DNA of 64,000 bases from Cardiocondyla obscurior (Eukaryota > Arthropoda > Insecta > Hymenoptera > Formicidae): NCBI RefSeq assembly GCF_019399895.1, contig NC_091880.1, positions 3,224,001 to 3,288,000 of the forward strand, written 5' to 3'. Under the pieces are notes generated by a model. That model ran no database searches. It had not been told where the DNA came from and saw nothing but the letters and a program-made list of their open reading frames with translations. Both the position numbers and the translations under genes were made by a program. Shown here piece by piece: positions 1 to 11,200 of the stretch; within the stretch, counting starts at the first letter, position 1; each line of letters starts with the position of its first letter.

Positions 1-2432
1 CGAAATTATAACGAGTGAAGATAATTTGTGTAACGTATGATAATTTGTAACGCGCGGCTGAAATTTACTTTCCCGTTTAATTTCGAAGTGGACAAATGTA
101 TTCGATGACTGTTATTACCGCCGCGTGTTCATAAAAAAAAAAGAAAGAAAAAAAAAAAAAAGAAATACGTTCAACGTGTCTTATCGCTGTATTAGCCTGA
201 AAACGCAATTTACGATGGTATCGATCTAAGCCATCGAGAACATTATTTTCTCGCGGGACACGAGATGGGTGTATCAGCCGAAAAAAAGTGGCGTTGTACA
301 CTAATGGCTTCGGGTTGTACATGTTCGCTAACGATGATAAACGAGGCTTATGGGTCAAAGTAATTAAAGTATTCGAAGTCAGCGTGGCTGTTTCAGATAG
401 ACAATATTTATTGGGACGCAATCGCCGACCTAGTTCCTCCGCCGAGAGCATTATCGGCCATGTTGACGCAGCCACGGTAATTGGACAATAGCGTGGAAAA
501 AATATGATTCTTGTTCATAATTAATCGGCACGGCGCGTTGTATGACAGCTGATCGGTGATAATTTATGAAAATACCTCCTCATATGTCGGCACGCGCATA
601 AATAATGCACCGGCTCAATATAAATAATGCAAAATCGTAGTTTTGATAGCAATGGCAAAGTCAATCAAAACCAGTCGATCGCCTTCCGCATGCAGTTATT
701 AATAATGCACGAAGAAAATTAATTAGTCCATACCCGATTAAAAATTTATCTAGTTAATCTGATTTTGGTTAGATCGCGCAGGTTAAATATATTTCTTAAC
801 TAGTGACCGTCTTCAAAAAATGAAGTTGGCATTTAAAAAAAGAAAAACGAAACCTGTTTACTATCGGTCGTCTAGTCACTGTTCAGCGTGGACCGTGTAC
901 CAAAATAGATGTCTAGACGTTTTTTCGCCGCGTGCTTGTTTACTGTTGTTGAGCTGACCATACGCAACTATCGCTGGACTGCCGAATTCGTCGGGCAAAC
1001 CGGTTCTCGTCGCCCGCCACCCGCGCGTTCAGCACCTTGCGAGCTTCGAGCGCAAGGTGCCGGCCGATGTAAACACACGCGCGTACTCACACTACCGCGG
1101 CGGTCCGTAGGTCCGGCGAGTTCGGCAGTCGAGCGTTGCGTGAGATCAGATCGCAACAGTAGATTACGCGGCGAAAAACGTTTAGATATCTAGCTTTTCT
1201 GGCTCAGTGCCTGAGTTTTGCTAGACAGCTACGAGATGAACCACGAATTGGCTAGCTAATTAGGTAACGGTGGGAATTAATTTTCACTTGGGTGGAAAAT
1301 TAATCGATTTTAATTATTTTATTTTGTCTGTTAAAATTATTTGTTAAAGTCAAGTAGGAAATTCAAAATATCGCGTTCAAGTTGTCTAAAAAAAGCAATT
1401 AGAATTGCCGCTACCGTCCTGATAGCGAGACCGCGAATAAAAGGTACGTTAACGTTTCGGATAAAGACTATGCATTTGCGCTCTAAGTATTTATTTCGAG
1501 ACGGAGAGGTTCGTAGATGAAAAGAGTAAAATCGTTCGATGCCGATGATTAAACCGATCCGGCCTCGACACGCGTGTACACATAGTGGATGAGTCTCATA
1601 AAACATTTTTCGAGTGCTCGAAAGTTAAGAGGATATCGCACTTATCGAAACTCATCGCTTCGAGACGTGAGCAGAAACGATATTAAATTTCTTCCCCGGC
1701 GGGAATAGCCGTCTTGATCCGCCCGTTAAATCCACGTTCGTTCTTCGTCCGCCGGAGTTCGTTAATACAGCGTCACGATAAAATCCCCAATTTCACGTCG
1801 AACGTGGTGAGAGGGAAACTGCCGGGTCCTGGGGGAGGGTGACTCTCGACGGGCGCGAGAGCGCGCGGAGGTCCAGATTGGAAGAGTTATGGCGCCAATA
1901 TGGGACGGGCCGGGATGAAAATGTGAACGCGCGAACGATTCGCATTAAATATTAATAAAACGCGCGGAACGAGACGTCTTCTTCACTTTTATGATTGCGA
2001 GGAACGCCGAGGATGATTTCTCTTCTCTGGAAATTAATGGCAAGGTCTGGAGACTCGTTTCAAATATCGAATTGACCCGGTACGCGGCGAGATGGATTCT
2101 CGTCAAAAGGACTCGAGGGCGTAGGCGCGAGTTGACTTAAATTTCTTTTGATTTATCTAAATAAACGGCGGACGCTTACACTGAATGATAGATCGTAGAA
2201 ATGAATACAGAGCAATCGGCAAAAGTACGCCGCGCATTCGTATTTCTAAGTGGCATGAATTATGATTACACGGCCGAATCTCTGCGAAACTTTTCGAACA
2301 ATCCACGTGGATACGAGAGACAGGGAGGGAAAAACTTTAGTAACTTCCTTCGCCCACCTTCGCGGACTTTTATCGATAGCGAAGGGAGTCTTTCGTCGAG
2401 AGTTCGATTAATTGAGCTCTCCCGCTGCCCTT

Positions 2433-2435
<3 letters not shown>

Positions 2436-2462
<27 letters not shown>
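2436..2462. repeat. Poly-T tract, 27 nt
   Basis: The longest homopolymer I saw in the window. It disrupts a chance plus-strand frame spanning 2201-2752. It may be a decayed retroposon tail or simple expansion. Confidence 0.8.
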
Positions 2463-2466
<4 letters not shown>

Positions 2467-4380
2467 CACAGAGAGGCATCTACCCGTTTTCTTACCGACG
2501 TGCTTTTTTTCAGTCACCCAATCTACCCTTTTCTCTTTCCCACCCTCGTTTTATCGATTAATCTCGATCCCAGCAAAATCGTGTCGACAGCCTCATCCGA
2601 GCGATTCGGCTGCCGCTTGCTCTCTTGTTCTTCGCGAAGCAAGTCTGGAAAAAGTCTTTTTACCGATTGAAACGAACCAGCCGGGAACGCAGACTGCATT
2701 AAATGGTTACGATTTTCTTCGAAGTGTTCATTCGGAAGTGCCGATAAGTTAATTAAGCGGCGAGCGATTGTACGTGAAATTTTACGGCCGATTGAACGTT
2801 ACATTATACGAAACGCGCTGAAACGCGACCGTATATACATTATATACGTATCTGTTATAATCGGAAATACGTCTAGCTAATCTGTTAGATACTTATTACT
2901 CTGAAGATATCTGTCTAGCCACGTATCTAAATTTTTACTTATCACGATAAAGACTCACGAGAATAAGATAAAAGAAATTTCAGTTTTATCAACTGCTCAG
3001 TTTATTAGAACGTTTTATCAGTACAATATACAATAAAAAAAAAAAAACATTTTACATTAATTACCCAAAATATTACATTATTTTATTGTATCATATATTT
3101 AAAATTTTCGAATCTCCCGATCGGAAAATCGTAGGCATCAATCGAATTAAGGTTTTTTGGAGTAAAATCGCTTACGATCGTTCGTAGCTCAGCCTGTTTT
3201 GGGCTCGTATGAAGTGTGTCGGGGCCACCTCGAGCAATTACGTCGCAAAAGTTCGCTTGAAAGTTTTTCCACGCTTAACGAGCGTGATAAATTTCTGTTA
3301 CGCGCCCCCGGGAGCGGCCGGACGCGAGGCCGAGAGTTTACAACAGCGATAAAAATCTCGTTGAAATTATTCATGGACAACGCTTACGCTTCTCCCTTGT
3401 CCTCGGAAGAAGAAGGCAGCTAACTTACTCCTCCGAGAACAATATCCTGCAAAGATAAAGCGTCGCCCATCTCGCGATAGCGTCGATACGCATGAGAAAA
3501 TTATTAACCCCGACGTAATAGATCTAGGTTTAATCGAACAATCGTTACACGTGCGCGGATCAATTATTATCTGTACAAAATCTAGATACGTACGTCGTTA
3601 TTTATTCCGTGCAAAACGTACAGTTTTACGAAACAAATACAAAGAATGTTTAAGTAATTAGTCGTTCGAAAGAGGAGAACGCGAGCGCTAGTTCGTGGCC
3701 GTCGCTAATTCGATGGAATTACAACGGCTAATTTGATTGGAAAAAGCAAGGAATGGTCAGTTCCGTTCCACTCTGCCATCCATAAATTAATTTGCTATTA
3801 CTCGCACTTCCCCCTTTCCTTTCACCGGGCAGCGCGTCGCGAAAGTAACGATCCGCGACGTAGAAAAGTCAATCGAATGATTCGCGCGAAAAGGTACATA
3901 AATCTTCGCAGGCGCTTTAATAAATCAAATTATCACAATGATGAGCGTAGATTATCTCGCTCGATACAGGCATAATAATTTATAGTCCAATTTAACTTTA
4001 TTCGCGAGATTGCTGCGACTCGCTGTAGCTCATTTCACAAATGAGACATTCAATATTATGCGACGTCTTATTAAATAAAAATACATAACCGCGACGTCTC
4101 GTTTCGAGCTTAATAATCCGTATATTTCTTCCAGTATTTTGAATTTTTTACTGTGCTACTTCGTTTTTTTTTTCTTCTTACTTCTCTCTCTCTTTACTAA
4201 AAATCTCATTGAATCTAATATCGAATAACATGCTGTAACAGCGATAGACGGTTTCTAAAAGTCAAAGTTCAATTTCGTTTCTGCTCGTAGCGCGTTTACA
4301 ATGAAATACGAGCGCACTGGAACACCATGTAATCTCACCGGTTAACAATCTATGTTGCATCTATGAGACAATGTTTAACA

Positions 4381-4730
4381 AGCGGACTAAATACCTAACG
4401 TCCACTTACTACTCTCCTCTCCGGTCATCTTCAAAGTACAGGGAATAACTGTGCTGAAGCAGTAACAGTTACAAACTCAGTTTCGTCAGTTAGTTCATTG
4501 GCAATCGATTTCTTTTGTCGTATCCCGTCAATCGCTATAATAGCACATCCATCAAACTGGTAGAGACATGATCAGCTTTTGTGCCCCTATTTTTATTGAC
4601 CGCTACCCCATGCAAAGACACCTTCTTTTAATCCCAGTGGATCAGTAACAACTTTTTGATGACGCTATTACCTGTCAGACCTTCCTATATTTTTTCTTTT
4701 TTTTTTTTTTTTTTTTTTATCTTGCAGGAA
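4381..4730. other. CpG-depleted block of possible foreign or transposon origin
   Basis: About 330 bp with only around ten CpG dinucleotides by eye, against roughly three times as many in typical neighbouring sequence, and ending in a 22-T tract. No long ORF exists on either strand; all frames are interrupted. It may be a decayed mobile-element fragment, but I see no terminal repeats or recognisable transposase or polymerase motif. Confidence 0.25.
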
Positions 4731-5084
4731 ATGATCGATCCGCGGTCATTTAGGTTTGACAGAGTCGAATTTAAAGACTGTGAACATTTCCAGTCATGTA
4801 CGTGTCACATATAATATAAATTTTGTTAACAAAATAAATTTTTAATTGCTGTTCATGCTTTATTTAATCTTGCAAGTAAAAAATATTTGTCTTACTTCAG
4901 ATAATTTAGTATTATTATGCCGATAAAAGTATTACATAATTTCTGTTGGTTAACTAGTCGATATTATTGCACTGCAATTTTATATCAATTAAAGCGTTTA
5001 TTATCCATGAATTAGACTATGATCCAGCGAAGCCTGTCACGTCTGTTAGCTAAGAAATTATTATTGACAATTTGAAATACTCAC

Positions 5085-5213
5085 TTGATAAAATTTTCAA
5101 GTAATAACCGGATGCCACCGATCCCCAGTAATAAGAAGCCCCAGTTGACGAATCCCGTGAAATTATCGAAGCCGGAGCTCCATGAAAAGAGACTATCTCT
5201 CGGACGATGACAT
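5085..5213 (-). CDS. DGAT1: DGAT1 coding exon 2
   Basis: This exon encodes CHRPRDSLFSW...GFVNWGFLLLGIGG...LLLENFIK. It includes the first hydrophobic segment (GFVNWGFLLLGIGGI), flanked by charged residues. The acceptor is ATTTCTTTCGCAG and the donor is AA|GTGAGT. The other two frames carry early stops or non-homologous sequence; the frame chosen is the one set by exon 1. Confidence 0.92.
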
Positions 5214-8200
5214 CTGCGAAAGAAATAAAAGAACTTTGAATAATTTCTTCTTTCTTCTTTTTTTTTTTTTTTTTTTTACATTTATTCATTATTATAGCGA
5301 TGTCGCCGATGAGTTTTCAACGCAGTTACTTTATAAACTGCGTTACGTAATAATTATTAAGTTTCTCAAAAGTTGAATTATATAAGTAATGCCCCTTCAT
5401 GTATATTTTGTATTCGCCTCTTTACGATCTCTTTATGAAAAGCGAGCTCGTTATTATACGGAAATTCGATAATAGACCAAGCGCCGAGTAGCTATGAAGG
5501 GGAAGAAGGTATTAAGGAGAATATTCTCGTTCTGGCGCCCGTACTAACAAAATGCTCCTTGTGCGCGAACGCTATGAAGAAAGACGTATGAACGTCATAG
5601 GGATGAGAATGGGACAATAAAGGGGCTTTCATATCGCACGGTTATACATGTCCTTATATCAATTTACGAACTGACGTATAGTTCACACGTGACGACGTGG
5701 TAAATGATATGAGTCAGTTTTATCGCAATAAAAGATGCTCGTTATATAACTGACGCTCGAGCAATTTAGAGACACCCATGAGATTTGCGATTTCATCCGT
5801 TCTGCATATGGATCTAATAGCAAAATGTAGTTTATGACAGAGGATCACAGTAAGATTATCGCGTGCGACTACTTCCGTTTCACTTTGTGTTCTCGACAGG
5901 CATTACTTTACATTCGGTAGACATTCAATAGATCATATAGCATCAAAATGCCCCGAGATTTATTCAAGACCGCGCTCCGCACGGCTATCAAAAGACAGTA
6001 ACCATGTATTCCGATCTAAGAATGATACACGGAATGTAACGTTTGATTTTCAGAGATCTATCTCTCTTTCTAAAATATAATTTCTAAAAACTTTGCTTTA
6101 AGTTAACAGAAAAATAAATTGCAAATAATTAACTAAATGATTAAAATGATTTTAAAATCCACCACGTAAAATAAATTCTTTTACAGCGCGTTAAATTTCG
6201 TAAGGGTGAGACGTGCAAGGGGAGCGCGGGGCCAAGTAGCGAGGGAGGTAGGTGGTGGGAGTACGAGCGGTAGGCGGCTAGCGGTGAGCTCGAGCCGCCT
6301 ACCGCTCACACGTACGTGACTTCCCCCACCTCACTCATCCGGCACAGGTAGACCACGCAGCACGTAGGAAAAAGAGCACGCGGTCGCGCCGGAAGTGAGG
6401 TGTTAATTCGATGTACGGAGACGTATCCCGGCACGAATTGCATCTTCCACCCTTCTCTTCACACGGAGAATACGGGCGAATAGTTCCTGTCTCTTTAAAG
6501 TAAGTTTGATCCCCGTTAACGTATCATACGTATATCACCGGGGCGGTTATCTTAGCTCGTCGAACAATCTGTGTAAATTCTCTTCGGGCCGAGCTCCGGG
6601 CAATCCGATCGAACAAGCAGAGCGACGTATTAAACAGTAAAAATTTCTGTATAAATCTCATTGTACGACGCGTATAAGCGGGCGATTGAGCAGCAGTCAC
6701 GGCGTACAACACGTGCGGTATTTACGTGATAACCTTGATCGCGCTGGTTGCCGGTCGAGCACGCGGTTAGGACGCACTAAAAAATATCGTCATTTAATAA
6801 TCGTTGTTCTCGTTTCTGTTTCAGGTGAAGAGAAGCCGAGGTACCGTTTCCCATTCTAGACATCCTGAGAGGAGGAGGAGGCCTCGGATAGGCATCGGGC
6901 ATCGACGCAACAACTCGAAGGTAAGAATCACTTCAGCTTTACATAGAATTTTTTTTCTTAAGACTGGCTTGATTCACAGCATGTCACTAATTTCCATTTT
7001 CTATCTTTTTCTGTTACAGATATTACCGCCGACATTAGTAATGATACGTTTCGGGAGTGCCGGTAGTTATCGCGCGTTTTTTTTTTTACAATTATCTATT
7101 TACGGGAATACGGTCGCGAGTTTCCAGTGCGCGGAAGGATGGCTCGTCACGTCCCATCTGGGAGGAGGAGCAGGCCCGGGGGGTATCCTGCATCAACGGA
7201 GCAACTTTTAAGTAAGAATCAATTCCTTTTTACATAAAATCGCTACCTTTGTTGTTTTATATTTTCAGCATGTCTACAATAATATCTTTTACTTTTATGT
7301 TACAGTCACCCGCTGTATCGTCAACTCCGTTGCTGCGCATCGACCGGTGAGTCGCATGAATTTTTATAATGAGTCATTACTTGATTCCACAATTTTCTGT
7401 TATTATAAATTATCGTAACGACGACTTTACGCGGCGCGATGACGATGTAATTTGTCCGGTTAAGAATTCCGTTGGTTTTGCGTACAAATTGTAACATGCG
7501 AACGTTATATATTGCCCCGTCGTAATTACCCACAGCTACCCTCGTCGGCGCGGTTTCTGCGTGTATTCAGCAGCATCGTCGCGCGTTTCCCCACTGCCCC
7601 GCACACAACAGTACCCCTAATAAACCCTCTCGACCTGTACGCCGTAACTATTACTCAGAATTTATGGCAGATCGCGATAATTAATAGAGCCGCGATAGAA
7701 ACGGCGGTTTGCTCACGAAGAGCTATCTCTCGCGCTTCTGGTATTGGAGAGCAGCGCAGTGAACAGGATGCAGACATGTCGCTTGGAAATTCCATATGCA
7801 TGAGAACGATAGACTGGATGTGTCCAAAGTGTCGCGACGTCTTAAGTATGCGAGAGATATTATTGGCGAATACACCCGCGGTCTTTCGACTTAGGTCACC
7901 TGGTTCTGCGAAATAATAAGTCATCCGATATCACGTCGTTCCCGTACGATTTCAAACAAATGACCCCGTTATAATACTTCGGCCATATGTACCTTGATCG
8001 ATGTCCCGCTGGAAATACTTTTCAAAGTTCCTCAGGCGTACTCTCGAACTTTACCTATCGACATTATTTTTTTTTTTTCCTTTTTTTTTTCATCCTCCTT
8101 CGTTCGTTAATGGTAATATTATTATATTTCACATTGATGGATTAGGGCCGTATGTCGTATCTCGTCAGGTTGAGAAAACCATGCTCGTAGCTGGGGACAC

Positions 8201-11200
8201 GCGCTCGGATGATTTATCGGGATTGTTGGTGGGTACTTTCTAGACCAAGTCCAAGCGGCATCCGCTTGTGATAAGTTGCAATATCATACTTTAGTCCACT
8301 TTCTGACAAACCGTGGCCGTAGAGGAGCAAAAAGGGATCAACTAAGTTGTCGTTGCTCTTCCGGGACCCGGAACTGAGAGACGCGTTCTCTGAGAGCGCG
8401 CCACTTTCTTGTCCCTCCAAGGCAAATCGCTTCCGCTTTCTTGCAGTGGACATATTACGGGTTGCGGGAAAAAGTTTCTCTTAAGCGAAACTTGCGCTAA
8501 CGCGACGAGTTTTCGGCACGTAGTCGCCCGCCGTGGCGTCCCTTGATCATCGACACCGCGATCGCGCGCCCAACTTCGCCGTCGAGTTTTTGCTCGTAAC
8601 GTCCGATGAGCGCCCGTTTTTCTCCGCCGATGTGGCGGCGAACGTGACTCCGAACCGATCCGCGGATTTAATTGAACTTTGAGTTATGATCGCAGACGCA
8701 CTCGAATGGCGATTGACTACGTTATTTTAATACTGTCCGTTTGACGAACCTCCGTTTATTATCTTCGAATCCGCTTATGACATGATAAACACTTAAATAA
8801 ATGACTTTATTAAAATAATTTTACTACTAGTTATATTTAGAAGTGAATAGGATTTCGTTATAAAAATAAGAGCACTTATGTCTCATTTCTAACTTATGAA
8901 AGTTTCAACTACGAGTTTTGTTGAAAAAAAAAAAGAAAGAAAGAAAAAAAAGGTAGTTACTTCCTGTCATTTTTCCACCTAGATAATACCATCGCATTGA
9001 CATCATTACCGTCCCGTATTAATTACATTTTAGATGCAAACTTCGTTAGAAGTAGCACTGAAATTTCTCATTTATTTCTTCGTCTAAAAATTTCTCATAG
9101 ATACGTATGAGCGAGTGTCATTAATTATGTAAATTTAAAGTTTCTCGTCTAAAAATATATATAGAAAAATAAATAAAAAAGAAAAAAAACTAGCGCGCAA
9201 ACATAAATCATAATTGATAAACCTTGACGATTTTTAAATAAAATTATTTACAGCTCTTAAAATAAAAATCGTGTTTATTCAAAACCCACGTTCTATTGAA
9301 TAATGCAGACCCCGCGCTCGTGAGTAGATATAAAATAAAATAAAATAAAAGACTGCAGGCAGAAAAAAAATTCATCGAGATTCCCGTCACTCTAATTAAA
9401 AAATGTGACGATTATTATTTCCACGCATGAAAAAATTAACACCCGCGAAGTTGCTGGATGACAAAAATAAAAAATTAAAAAAAATTCGTTTGCCGTGGAC
9501 ATTAAAATAAGACCAAACGGTGGAGAAAGAAGGAGGGGTGAGGATAATCGACATATGATGGGTATGCAAAATGAAATAAAGAGAGAAATGCTCTTTCACA
9601 TCGGGAAATGTTGAAAACGCGAACGATGTTTCCGAATAATTATTCGGGCGTCCTGTAGCGGTCGTGAAACATAATTCAATCGAGATAAATTTTCGCGCCA
9701 ATACCCAACTGTCCATCACCGGCATTTTCGCAATCCGACCGACGTTTTTCCAAATAATTCTGTGTCACTTTTCGAGACAACTTTATCGGAAAATTATGAA
9801 CGAAACGACGAATATCTCAAACAGGTCAAATTAAACTGCAAGTGCTCGTATTTGCCGTATCAAAGAAAAATCAACGTGGAATACAAAATTAAATTAAGGA
9901 TACATTTTAGATAGCTGAAAATTCTATAATATTATCACAGTAACTAGCTTCATTTTTTTTTTTAAATTAAAACGTAGCATTGCTCGTTGACGTAGTACAG
10001 GTTTATTTAATTATTTGCTCATTATTGAGACTGATACGCAAACGATGTATACTTCATACTGCATAATAACGATGTATCTGACTGCATATCTATTTGCGTA
10101 ATAATTATTCAACGTATATCACAGGTGACTAATGTCCTGTGTCATAGTGAGTTGCATGAATTATACCGAGATTGAGGACTTATATTCAATGCTAACGTGA
10201 TCTTCCTGCCGGCGTTGTAACGTAATATCGTGCGCTAAGATTAAAAGAATATCGCTTTGTCGTTATACGTAACAACCATCGCGTTTGCGTACGTGAGTAC
10301 CGTTTTTCTTTCGTGCAACATATTTCGTTGATTTGTTTGGCATTCCTTGATAGCACTCGTATTTCATCTACATATTTTTCTGTAACGTAATAACTATGTT
10401 TACAGCAGATATTTAAAAAAGAAGTACAAAGTAGTAATATCTTTATTTGTTAATAAAAATAAATTGTATTTTATAAAATAATTAGAGGGAAACTTATACG
10501 TTTGTAAATAAGAGCGAGCACGTTGCGCGCGGTTTTATATGAAAATTATATACGGACCGTCAACCAAAATTAACACTCAGCAAACGATATCACGATATTT
10601 TTCACATTATTAATCCCGTTGTTTTCTTACCACGATGTAATTAACAGCTATTGTTTAGCTTTCCTCCATTCAGATCAAAGAATATAACGCCGTTTATTTA
10701 ATTGTTAAATGCAGATTTTAGAATTTCAATTATAAAAATATACGATCTTCGCAATACCAAAATATGCAGTACGAAGTATCGATTTACTTGAAATTATACG
10801 TTTCACTTAAAATTTCGCGTATATTTGACCAGTTAGCTAAATTGACAAAACCGCGAGAGATAAAGGTGCTGGTCTTTTGTTTCTAACTCTATTCGAGAAC
10901 CACTCTGACAAGAACAGCCACGTTACTTTTTTCCTCTCTTGGTTCGTTTGGTCTTTTTTTTTTTTTTCTCCCGATCTTGCATAGAGAAACGGCGAAGAGT
11001 TGTTCGCGCAAGTACAGGCACGACGTGCTAGAGAATAAGAAACATCCGATGGGGAGGGTGAATGAAAGAATGGCACCTTGCGCATGGACCGGACCTTTGC
11101 CGGATGGTATTTTCCCCGGGAATCTTTCCGACACCGGAAGGCCTCGTGAATATTTAAACGACAGACGGATATACATATATTACCCGTGTAATGAGGGAGG

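Larger units (their letters stand above)
1..5084 (-). other. DGAT1 intron 2 (partial), no coding exon seen
   Basis: On the minus strand this is intronic sequence downstream of DGAT1 exon 2. I looked for the next conserved DGAT1 segment (a tyrosine-glycine start after the LLLENFIK stretch, then a Gln-Trp motif) and did not find it. The stretch holds poly-T tracts at 2436-2462 (27 T) and 4697-4718 (22 T), and a CpG-depleted block at about 4381-4730 described separately. Short open frames such as 3199-3423 (plus) have no recognisable product. Confidence 0.6.

Noticed and set aside
2201..2752. 183-codon plus-strand open frame
   Set aside because: It runs through a 27-T tract (poly-Phe), has no domain, and lies in intronic DNA.
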